The notes under the pieces were generated by a model, which saw only the letters and a program-made list of their open reading frames with translations, was not told the origin of the DNA and searched no databases. The translations under genes and the position numbers were made by a program. Below are positions 34,471 through 41,654 of a DNA stretch of 44,208 nt, piece by piece; the first letter of the stretch is position 1, and every line of letters starts with the position of its first letter. Source of the stretch: an uncultured Eubacteriales bacterium (lineage in GTDB: Bacteria; Bacillota_I; Bacilli_A; RF39; UBA660); NCBI GenBank assembly GCA_905188025.1, contig CAJJKI010000011.1:1-44208 (forward strand), read 5' to 3'.

Positions 34471-35122
34471 GAGTTGATAATAATGAAGGAGATAATTGAA
34501 TATAAGGATATAATATTTGAGAGTATTAAACATATTGATGAATCTGGAAATGAATATTGGTTAGCGAGGGAATTGCAAATTGCTTTAGATTATAAGAAGT
34601 GGCAAAAATTTATGAATGTAATAGAAAGTGCTAAAATATCTTGTAAACAAAGTAATTTTATAATTGATGAACATTTTACCCAAGTGGGTAAAACATCAAA
34701 AATGCCTAATGGTGGAGTTAAAAAACTATTAGATTATAAGTTATCAAGGTATGCTTGTTATTTAATAGTAGGAGCAAATAGTTATTATAGTTTTTATTAA
34801 GATAATGGATTGTAGGAGATGATTATAATGGATAAAATAATGAAGTATAAAGATATTATATTTGAAAATATTAAACATATTGATGAAGATGAGAGTGAGT
34901 ATTGGTTAGCGAGAGAATTGCAAATTGTTTTGGAATATGCACAATGGCGCAGATTTAATGAAGTAGTTAATAGAGCTATAATTTCTTGTAAACAGAGTAA
35001 TTTTATAATTGATGACCATTTTGCCAAGGTCGGCAAAACATCAAAAATGCCTAATGGTGGAGTTAAAAAACTATTAGATTATAAGTTATCGAGATATGCT
35101 TGTTATTTGATTGTACAAAATT
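34433..35122 (+). repeat. Diverged 345-bp tandem duplication (radC tail + 5' part of dinD)
   Basis: Copy 1 spans about 34433-34777 and copy 2 about 34778-35122. Each begins with the end of radC (ATAGTTATTATAGTTTTTAT), continues through a TTGTAGGAG ribosome site and the first approx. 97 codons of dinD. The offset is exactly 345 bp at several anchor points. The 3' halves of the two dinD segments are almost identical, the 5' halves clearly diverged. Confidence 0.8.
34483..34800 (+). pseudogene. Truncated dinD copy fused to a copied radC tail
   Basis: A 105-codon frame whose first approx. 97 codons encode the BRO-N-like N-terminus of DinD (YWLARELQIALDYKKW, then VGKTSKMPNGGVKKLLDYKL). It then switches to VGANSYYSFY, a copy of the radC C-terminus, and stops where radC has Glu. 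It keeps a ribosome site (TAGGAG), so a short N-terminal DinD fragment could still be made. Most likely a by-product of the 345-bp tandem duplication; regulation of full-length DinD by the fragment is only a possibility. Confidence 0.75.
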
Positions 35123-35652
35123 CAGATTCTAGAAAGGAAGTTGTGGCTCTTGGTCAAACTTATTTTGCTGTTCAGACTAGAAAACAAGAATTAATTGAAA
35201 AAGAGTATTCTATGTTAACTGAGGATGAGAAAAGATTTTATCAGAGGAATTTAACTAGAAAGGGAAATTATTCTTTGAATCAGGTAGCTAAAAAATGTGG
35301 TGTTAGAAATTTTGATAAATTTCATAATGCTGGATATAAAGGATTATATAATGGAGAAACAGCTGATGATATTGCAAAGAGAAAAAAATTAAGATATAGA
35401 GAAGATATTTTAGATAATATGGGAAGTGAGGAATTAGCAGCGAATCTTTTTAGGATAACTCAAACTGAATCAAGATTAAAAAAAGATAATATATCTTTAG
35501 AAAAATATGCTAATGAAACACATTATAATATTGGAAGAAATATTCGTGAAGTTATTGCAAAGAATGGTGGAACGATGCCTGAAGATCAAGTTACTCCTGA
35601 AAGATCTTTGAAAGAATTAGAAAAAGATAAAACTTTTATTATTGATGATTAA
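34828..35652 (+). CDS. dinD: DinD-like DNA-damage-inducible protein
   Basis: A 274-aa protein matching DinD (E. coli DNA-damage-inducible protein D): BRO-N-like N-terminus (EYWLARELQIVLEYAQWRRF), KTSKMPNGGVKKLLDYKLSRYACYLIV, a central QTYFAVQTRKQEL helix, GYKGLYNGETADDI and a C-terminal IREVIAKNGGTMPEDQ. In E. coli it limits RecA filaments in vitro and is LexA-controlled; I found no SOS box here. TAGGAG precedes the ATG. With RadC and a PD-(D/E)XK nuclease it forms a small DNA-damage/defence-type cluster. Confidence 0.88.
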   Translation: MDKIMKYKDIIFENIKHIDEDESEYWLARELQIVLEYAQWRRFNEVVNRAIISCKQSNFIIDDHFAKVGKTSKMPNGGVKKLLDYKLSRYACYLIVQNSDSRKEVVALGQTYFAVQTRKQELIEKEYSMLTEDEKRFYQRNLTRKGNYSLNQVAKKCGVRNFDKFHNAGYKGLYNGETADDIAKRKKLRYREDILDNMGSEELAANLFRITQTESRLKKDNISLEKYANETHYNIGRNIREVIAKNGGTMPEDQVTPERSLKELEKDKTFIIDD

Positions 35653-35665
35653 TGTGGCTGGTTTC

Positions 35666-35695
35666 TTGATAGGAATTCTAAATTTATGGTATAAT
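35666..35695 (+). promoter_or_regulatory. Extended -10 promoter of the phosphorylase gene
   Basis: TTGATA (35666-35671), 18-bp spacer and TGG-TATAAT (-10 at 35690-35695), beginning 14 bases after the dinD stop. It lies across the upstream in-frame codons of the next gene, excluding the longer start. Confidence 0.75.
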
Positions 35696-35722
35696 GATAT
35701 TATGAGAGATAGGAGTGATATT

Positions 35723-36433
35723 ATGCCAACAGTACATATAGAGAGTAAAAGAGGAGAGATAGCTGATATAGTTTTAATGCCAGGTGATCCTAATAGAAGT
35801 GAATATATAGCTAAGAAATATTTAAAGAATTATAGATTAGTTAATAGTGTTAGAGGGATGCTTGCATATACAGGTTATTATAAAGATAGATTAGTAACAG
35901 TATTTCCTTCAGGTATGGGAAATCCTAGTATGGGGATATATTCTTATGAATTATATAAAGAATATGGAGTAGAAAATATTATTAGGATAGGATCTTGTGG
36001 AGGATATTCTGAGAGATTAAAATTAAAAGACGTTATATTAGTGAATGGAAGTTATAGTGAGAGTAATTATGCTTATCAAATGGGAGGATATAAAGATAAG
36101 TTAATTAGTTCGGATAATAGTTTAAATAATATTATTGAGAGTAGTGCTAAAACATTAAATAAAAAAATAGTAAAAGGAAATATATATTGTGGAGATGCTT
36201 TTTATGAGAAAGAATATGATTATAAAGAGAGAGTTAAGAAGTTGGATGTTTTAGGAATAGAGATGGAAACATTTGCTTTATTTAGTAATGCAAGAAAGTT
36301 TAATAAGAAAGCAACTTGTTTACTTACAGTATCAGATTTATTCTTTAGTGAGGAGAAACTTAGTAGTTTAGAGAGAGAAAAGGAACTTAATGATATGATA
36401 GTATTAGCATTAGAAAGTTGTTTAAAATTATAA
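35723..36433 (+). CDS. deoD: Purine-nucleoside phosphorylase, DeoD type
   Basis: A 236-aa hexameric-type phosphorylase that cleaves purine (deoxy)nucleosides with phosphate in nucleotide salvage. Start MPTVHIESKRGEIADIVLMPGDP is typical of DeoD, followed by SGMGNPSMGIYSYEL, IRIGSCGGY, and the substrate-binding GIEMETFALF. The usual catalytic Asp region reads LTVSDLFF, in agreement with DeoD. AGGAG precedes the ATG at 35723. Confidence 0.93.
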   Translation: MPTVHIESKRGEIADIVLMPGDPNRSEYIAKKYLKNYRLVNSVRGMLAYTGYYKDRLVTVFPSGMGNPSMGIYSYELYKEYGVENIIRIGSCGGYSERLKLKDVILVNGSYSESNYAYQMGGYKDKLISSDNSLNNIIESSAKTLNKKIVKGNIYCGDAFYEKEYDYKERVKKLDVLGIEMETFALFSNARKFNKKATCLLTVSDLFFSEEKLSSLEREKELNDMIVLALESCLKL

Positions 36434-36469
36434 TTATTGGTAATAATAGTTATATGAAGGGAGATACTT

Positions 36470-37723
36470 ATGGAATATATTAATTACAACATGAATGCTT
36501 ATAATTTGCATATTATTAAGACAGATAGATTTAAGACAGTTACGGTATCTGTTGTTTTTAGAAGAAAGATAAATAAAGAAGAAATAACAATGAGAAATTT
36601 ACTTAAGGAATTATTAATTAATTCTTCATATAATTATCCGACTGAGAGAAGTTTAATAGTTGAGACAGAGAGACTTTATGATTTAAAGTTATTATCTTCT
36701 AATTATAGGATAGGTAATTATGCAATATTATCTTTGAAAACAAGATTTTTAAATGAAAAGTATACGGAAGAAGGAATGAATGAAGAATCGATTAAGTTTT
36801 TACTTGATTTGATATTTAATCCTAGACTTGATAATGATATAGATAAATGTAAGAAGAAGATAGAGAAGAGTATTATGAGTCTTAATGATAATAAGGTTAA
36901 GTATGCTTTATTTAAGTTACTTGAAGAAATACCTGATAAGCCTTATGCTTATAATAGTTATGGATATTTAGATGATCTTGAGAAGATTCAAGTGGATGAT
37001 ATTAAGAATTATTATGATAGTATTCTTAGAGATGATATAGTGGATGTTTATGTAGTTGGAGATGTATCAGAAGTAGATATTAAGAATATATTTAGAGAAT
37101 ACTTTAAGATAAAGACTTATCATAAGAATGAAGTTAATGTTATAGTATCTGAATTATCTAATAATAGGAAAGTACTTGAATATAAGGAACAAGATAATGT
37201 TAATCAAACACAGTTAGTAATGCTTTGTAATATAAATGGTCTTACTGATAGAGAGAGAAGATATGTTCTACCGGTATATGGAGAGATGCTTGGTGGAACT
37301 TCTAATTCGATATTATTTGATGCTGTTAGAGGAAAGAATTCATATGCTTACTATGTTAATTCAATAGTTAAGGGATATGATAATATTATGATGATATATG
37401 CTGGAATAGATGGAAATAATCAGGGAGAAGTTAGGAAGATTATAGAGAAGAGTCTTAAAGGAATTAGTAAAGGTAATTTTGATATAGATAAGTTTGAGAG
37501 TGCTAAGAAGACAATTATTACTGGTATTAAGGCTAGTTTGGATAGTCCTATAGGTATAATTAATAATTATTATGCGATGACTTTAGTGAATGCTCCTACA
37601 TGTGAAGAGAGAATTAAACAGGTAGAGAGTGTTAGTAAAGAAGAGATAATGAGTGTTAGTAGGAAGATAGGAATATATTCATATTTTGTATTGGAGGCAA
37701 CAAATGAAAAAGATAGTGATTAA
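36470..37723 (+). CDS. M16-family peptidase-like protein without zinc motif (YmfF-like)
   Basis: A 417-aa protein with the two-repeat M16 layout but no HxxEH motif: the corresponding N-terminal region reads TMRNLLKELLIN. It matches YmfF-like partners that pair with an active M16 subunit. Late motifs such as QLVMLCNINGL and the EMLGGTSNSILFDAVRGKNSYAYYV stretch are typical of the C-terminal M16 half. It overlaps the 5' end of the next gene by 20 bases, and the two probably form a heterodimer. AAGGGAG precedes the ATG. Confidence 0.85.
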   Translation: MEYINYNMNAYNLHIIKTDRFKTVTVSVVFRRKINKEEITMRNLLKELLINSSYNYPTERSLIVETERLYDLKLLSSNYRIGNYAILSLKTRFLNEKYTEEGMNEESIKFLLDLIFNPRLDNDIDKCKKKIEKSIMSLNDNKVKYALFKLLEEIPDKPYAYNSYGYLDDLEKIQVDDIKNYYDSILRDDIVDVYVVGDVSEVDIKNIFREYFKIKTYHKNEVNVIVSELSNNRKVLEYKEQDNVNQTQLVMLCNINGLTDRERRYVLPVYGEMLGGTSNSILFDAVRGKNSYAYYVNSIVKGYDNIMMIYAGIDGNNQGEVRKIIEKSLKGISKGNFDIDKFESAKKTIITGIKASLDSPIGIINNYYAMTLVNAPTCEERIKQVESVSKEEIMSVSRKIGIYSYFVLEATNEKDSD

Positions 37724-38972
37724 GAAAATTAATGAAGAAATATATAAAGAGACACTTGATAATGGAATGGATGTATATTTATATGTTAATAAAAATATTC
37801 ATAATAATTATGTGACTTTTACTACAAAATATGGATCAGTTTATCATGAAATAGAAGATAAAGATGGTAAAATGATAAAGGTACCTAATGGAATAGCACA
37901 TTTTTTGGAACATAAAGTATTTGTACAAGAAGAGGATCCACAACCGGAAGACTTTTATGGAAATAATGGAGCTATGTGTAATGCATATACGACATTTAAA
38001 AATACAACTTATTTATTTTCAGGAACGGATAATATAGAAGAGAATGTTGAATATTTATTAGATTTTGTACAAAATTTGTATTTAACAGAGGAGAATGTAG
38101 AAGAAGAGAAAGATATTATTGTACAAGAGATAAATATGTGTGATGATAGACCAATAGATATTCTTTATGAAAAGATTAGAAAGAATGCTATTAAAGTTAA
38201 TCCATTTAGAGAAAGTATTATTGGTACTGAGAAAGAAGTTAGAAGTATTACAAAGGAATTGTTAGAGAAATGTTATCAAAGATTTTATAATCCTAGTAAT
38301 ATGTTTTTAGTTGTAGCTGGTAATTTTGATAAAGATAAAATACTAGAGGTTATTAAGAATAATCAAGATAAAAAACAATTTAAAGATATTGGTAAGATTA
38401 AAACTAAGAAGTATAATGAACCTGATGAGGTAGTTAAAGATATGGAAGTAGTTAAATGTAATACTAATATACCAAAGATGGCTTATACAATTAAAGTAAA
38501 TATTGATCAGTTTAAGATGGATAATAGACGTCTTAGTATATATATGTATGTAATATTTAATTTACTTTTTGGAGATACTACTAAGTTTGATGAAGAAGCT
38601 AAGAAAGATGGAATTATTACTAATAGTTTATATTATAATATACTTGATATAGATAGTCATTTTGTAATATCATTGATTAATTCTACTGATAAGTATGAAG
38701 AACTTATTAAGAAGATAGAGAATCAATTTAAGAATATTAAATTTAGTGAAGAAGAGCTTAATAGAAAGAAAAAAGTGCTTATTAGTAATGAAATATTTAG
38801 TTATGAGAATATAGAAATGGTTAATGAGATGATAGTGGATAATATTATATTTGATGGAAAAATAGAAGAAGATATTATAGATATTATTGATGGCTTAAAT
38901 ATAGATGAACTTATGGATATTGCTTCTAAGATTGATTTTGATAATAGAAGTATTGTTATACTTAGAAAATAG
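37704..38972 (+). CDS. M16-family zinc metallopeptidase (YmfH-like)
   Basis: A 422-aa predicted peptidase with the inverted zinc motif HFLEH at residues 66-70 and the downstream Glu of EEEKDIIVQEI. The rest follows the M16B pattern (RFYNPSNMFLVVAGNF). It is the catalytic partner of the preceding zinc-less gene, as in Bacillus ymfF-ymfH. The ATG at 37704 is set by GGAGG 7 bases upstream; the frame opens earlier but that part lies inside the previous gene. Physiological substrate unknown. Confidence 0.9.
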   Translation: MKKIVIKKINEEIYKETLDNGMDVYLYVNKNIHNNYVTFTTKYGSVYHEIEDKDGKMIKVPNGIAHFLEHKVFVQEEDPQPEDFYGNNGAMCNAYTTFKNTTYLFSGTDNIEENVEYLLDFVQNLYLTEENVEEEKDIIVQEINMCDDRPIDILYEKIRKNAIKVNPFRESIIGTEKEVRSITKELLEKCYQRFYNPSNMFLVVAGNFDKDKILEVIKNNQDKKQFKDIGKIKTKKYNEPDEVVKDMEVVKCNTNIPKMAYTIKVNIDQFKMDNRRLSIYMYVIFNLLFGDTTKFDEEAKKDGIITNSLYYNILDIDSHFVISLINSTDKYEELIKKIENQFKNIKFSEEELNRKKKVLISNEIFSYENIEMVNEMIVDNIIFDGKIEEDIIDIIDGLNIDELMDIASKIDFDNRSIVILRK

Positions 38973-38980
38973 TTATATAT

Positions 38981-39017
38981 AGTCTTATTTCATTATTTGA
39001 TGGAGTAAGACTTTTTA
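38981..39017 (+). terminator. Rho-independent terminator of the M16 gene pair
   Basis: A 13-bp stem (AGTCTTATTTCAT pairing with ATGGAGTAAGACT, two G-U pairs), 6-nt loop and TTTTTAT tail. Confidence 0.88.
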
Positions 39018-39073
39018 TGTGAAATATAATAGTTGTTAAGAATAGAATTAATTAAGAAAAAGTAAAAAAATAG

Positions 39074-39102
39074 TTGATAAAAAGATAAATTTATGTTAAT
39101 AT
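39074..39102 (+). promoter_or_regulatory. Promoter of rpsB-tsf
   Basis: TTGATA (39074-39079), 17-bp spacer and TGT-TAATAT (-10 at 39097-39102). Confidence 0.65.
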
Positions 39103-39108
39103 AAGTTT

Positions 39109-39213
39109 GGCTTTTCAGAAAATAGCACAAGTGTTGATTTAGATGTCTAGTGCCAGAAGGTGATATCTAGAGAAGAGATGCTTGGAAGAGTAAACAAAAG
39201 GAGAGTGAAAAAT
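39109..39213 (+). promoter_or_regulatory. Long 5' leader of rpsB, possible autogenous control region
   Basis: About 105 nt separate the predicted transcription start from the rpsB ATG. The leader contains short complementary pieces (GCAC at 39125 with GTGC at 39150, AGATGTC with GATATCT) but no terminator-like hairpin. Ribosomal-protein mRNAs often carry a protein-binding leader; that role is inferred from position and length only. Confidence 0.3.
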
Positions 39214-40179
39214 ATGGCAGTAGTTGCAATGAGCAATCTATTAGAAGCTGGAGTTCATTTCGGACATCAAACTAAGAGATGGAATCCAAAAATGAAAGAG
39301 TATATTTTTTCTACTAGAGATGATATTTATATCATGGATTTACAAAAGACTACAGAAAAGTTAGAAGAAGCATATAATGCTCTTAAGACAATTGTAGAAA
39401 ATGGTGGAAAAGTATTATTCGTTGGTACAAAGAAACAAGCAGCTGAAGTATGTAAAGAAGAGGCTGCAAGAACAGGCATGTATTACATGACTGAAAGATG
39501 GTTAGGAGGAACTTTAACTAACTTTAAGACTATTAGAAATAGAGTATATTATCTTGAAAAAATCGAAAAGATGGAAAAAGATGGTACTTTTGATAAGTTA
39601 CCTAAGAAAGAAGTAGCTGGTCTTAAGAAAGAATATGACAAGTTAAATAAGAATCTTTGTGGTATTAGAGATATGGAAAAATTACCTCAAGCTGTTGTAA
39701 TTGTTGATTCTACTAAAGAATATAATGCAATTAGAGAAGCTAATATTTTAGGTATTCCAGTATTTGGATTAATTGATACTAATTGTGATCCAGATAATAT
39801 TGATTATGTAATACCTGGTAATGATGATGCAGTTAAATCTATTAAAGTTATTCTTGGAGCATTAAATAATGCTGCTGCAGAAGCACAAGGATTAGAAATA
39901 GTAGATTATGCTACTGAAGATGAAAGTAAAAAACAAGCTAGAGTTCATGATAAACCAATGAAGAAAGAATTTAAGAAAGAAGAAAAATCTGAAAAAGTTG
40001 AAGTTAAAGAAGAAGTAAAGGAAGAAGTTAAAGAAGAAAAGCCAGTAAGTGTTGAAAAAGCACCTAAAATTGATTTAACTATTCTTACAGTAACTGAACT
40101 TAAAGAATTAGCTAAGAAGAAAGAAATTAAAGGCTATTCTAAAATGAAAAAAGAAGAATTAATTGAAGCTTTAAAATAA
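39214..40179 (+). CDS. rpsB: 30S ribosomal protein S2 with Rho-N-like C-terminal extension
   Basis: A 321-aa S2, longer than the usual approx. 235-260 aa. The core is canonical (LLEAGVHFGHQTKRWNPKM, TERWLGGTLTNFKTI, IVDSTKEYNAIREANILGIPV, DTNCDPDNIDYVIPGNDDA). After about residue 245 comes a Lys/Glu-rich linker, then a compact helical domain (about 283-321: LTVTELKELAKKKEI and KMKKEELIEAL) resembling the Rho N-terminal/SAP-like fold that binds nucleic acid. The ATG at 39214 follows AAAAGGAG; an upstream in-frame start at 39160 falls in the leader. It is followed by tsf in the classic order. Confidence 0.95.
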   Translation: MAVVAMSNLLEAGVHFGHQTKRWNPKMKEYIFSTRDDIYIMDLQKTTEKLEEAYNALKTIVENGGKVLFVGTKKQAAEVCKEEAARTGMYYMTERWLGGTLTNFKTIRNRVYYLEKIEKMEKDGTFDKLPKKEVAGLKKEYDKLNKNLCGIRDMEKLPQAVVIVDSTKEYNAIREANILGIPVFGLIDTNCDPDNIDYVIPGNDDAVKSIKVILGALNNAAAEAQGLEIVDYATEDESKKQARVHDKPMKKEFKKEEKSEKVEVKEEVKEEVKEEKPVSVEKAPKIDLTILTVTELKELAKKKEIKGYSKMKKEELIEALK

Positions 40180-40205
40180 TAATAAATTAAAAAGGAGCGA
40201 TAAAC

Positions 40206-41075
40206 ATGATTAGTGCAAGCATGGTTAAAGAATTAAGAGAAGCTACTGGTGCTGGAATGTTAGATTGTAAGAAAGCACTTGAAGCATCTAATGGAAATAT
40301 GGAAGATGCTATTACATGGCTTAGAGAAAAAGGTATTTCTAAAGCAGCTAAAAAAGCATCTAGAATAGCAGCTGAAGGATTAGCTATTTCTAAAATAAAA
40401 GGAAATAAAGCAGTTATCGTTGAAGTAAATTCAGAGACTGACTTTGTAGCTAAGAATGAAGAATTCCAAAAATTAGTAAATATTATTGCTGATACTTTAC
40501 TTGATAATGAAGTTAGTACAGTAGAAGAAGCAAATAAATTAACTCATGAAGGTAAAACTATTGAAGAGTTAGTTATTGAAAAGACTTCTACTATTGGAGA
40601 AAAATTATCTTTTAGAAGATTCCAAATAGTAGAAAAAGAAGATAGTCAAGTATTTGGAACTTACTCACATATGGGTGGAAAGATAGTAGCACTTTGTGTT
40701 CTTACTAAAGATGAAGAAGTTGCTAAAGATGTAGCTATGCAAATAGCTGCTATGAAACCACTTTATTTAAATAGAGATATGGTTCCTGCAGAAGTATTAG
40801 ATAAAGAAAGAACTATCTTAAAAGAACAAGCTGAAAATGAAGGATTAGATCCTAATAAGATTGATATGATTGTTAATGGTAGAATTAATAAGTATTATGA
40901 AGAAGTTTGTTTAGTAGATCAAGGATTTATTAAAGAAAATAAAATGAAAGTTAATAAATATGTTGAATCTAAAGGTAGTGAAATACTTTCATTTGTTAGA
41001 TATGAAGTTGGCGAAGGAATGGAAAAAAGAGAAGAAAACTTTGCTGATGAAGTAATGAAACAAATAAATGGATAA
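40206..41075 (+). CDS. tsf: Translation elongation factor Ts
   Basis: A 289-aa EF-Ts, the nucleotide exchange factor for EF-Tu. The N-terminal UBA-like domain (MVKELREATGAGMLDCKKAL) and the EF-Tu-contact motif SETDFVAKNEEF are intact, with the two core domains and C-terminal helices of normal length. AAAAAGGAG precedes the ATG. It is cotranscribed with rpsB (26-base gap) and ends at the terminator at 41082. Confidence 0.97.
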   Translation: MISASMVKELREATGAGMLDCKKALEASNGNMEDAITWLREKGISKAAKKASRIAAEGLAISKIKGNKAVIVEVNSETDFVAKNEEFQKLVNIIADTLLDNEVSTVEEANKLTHEGKTIEELVIEKTSTIGEKLSFRRFQIVEKEDSQVFGTYSHMGGKIVALCVLTKDEEVAKDVAMQIAAMKPLYLNRDMVPAEVLDKERTILKEQAENEGLDPNKIDMIVNGRINKYYEEVCLVDQGFIKENKMKVNKYVESKGSEILSFVRYEVGEGMEKREENFADEVMKQING

Positions 41076-41081
41076 TTAATT

Positions 41082-41114
41082 AAACACTAGAAATGTAAAA
41101 TTCTAGTGTTTTTC
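41082..41114 (+). terminator. Rho-independent terminator of rpsB-tsf
   Basis: An 11-bp perfect stem (AAACACTAGAA pairing with TTCTAGTGTTT) followed by a T-rich tail. Confidence 0.9.
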
Positions 41115-41162
41115 TTTACTTTAAAATAAACTCCGTGTAAAATAAAAGTGGAGGGTAGTAAA

Positions 41163-41543
41163 ATGGAAGTAAATAATGAAGAAGCAAATAAACTTAGTGA
41201 TATAGCATTAGGTATTTGTCAAAGATTAGATATCTATAAAGATAGTGTTAAGAAAGAAATGGTTAAAGGGGATACTAAAATAATAGAAGGAATAGAATTA
41301 GTACAAAAATTTATAAGAGAAATTAATCCTTCTATATTTGAAGAGAAAATAAGTTATGATTTAGAATTTATGTTAGATAATTATAGAAAATTAAAAGATA
41401 GTAAAATGCAAGGAATAAATAATTATATGGCATTTGGTATTATACAATCTAAGTGGATAGTAGCTAATTATATTCATCGTTATATGTTAAATGATCAAGA
41501 TATTGGTGTAGTAAAAGTAAAAAGAAAATTAAATAATATTTGA
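41163..41543 (+). CDS. Small helical cytoplasmic protein of unknown function
   Basis: A 126-aa, mostly helical protein with no membrane segment, Cys cluster or recognised motif. Segments such as ANKLSDIALGICQRLDIYKDSVKK and FGIIQSKWIVANYIHRYML look amphipathic. The ATG at 41163 has a strong GGAGGG site 6 bases upstream, which supports a real gene. It sits alone between the tsf terminator and the next promoter, whose -35 overlaps its stop codon. Confidence 0.6.
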   Translation: MEVNNEEANKLSDIALGICQRLDIYKDSVKKEMVKGDTKIIEGIELVQKFIREINPSIFEEKISYDLEFMLDNYRKLKDSKMQGINNYMAFGIIQSKWIVANYIHRYMLNDQDIGVVKVKRKLNNI

Positions 41544-41568
41544 AATATATAATTATTTATGATAGAAT
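41540..41568 (+). promoter_or_regulatory. Extended -10 promoter of the AMP-forming ligase gene
   Basis: TTGAAA (41540-41545), 17-bp spacer and TGA-TAGAAT (-10 at 41563-41568). The -35 overlaps the TGA stop of the preceding gene. The leader is about 80 nt. Confidence 0.65.
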
Positions 41569-41654
41569 ATGGCTTAAAGAAAAGAAAATAGGGTATATGT
41601 ATACAAATAAAGATAGATTATTGTAGAATAGTCGTCTTGTGGGGAGTGATTATA

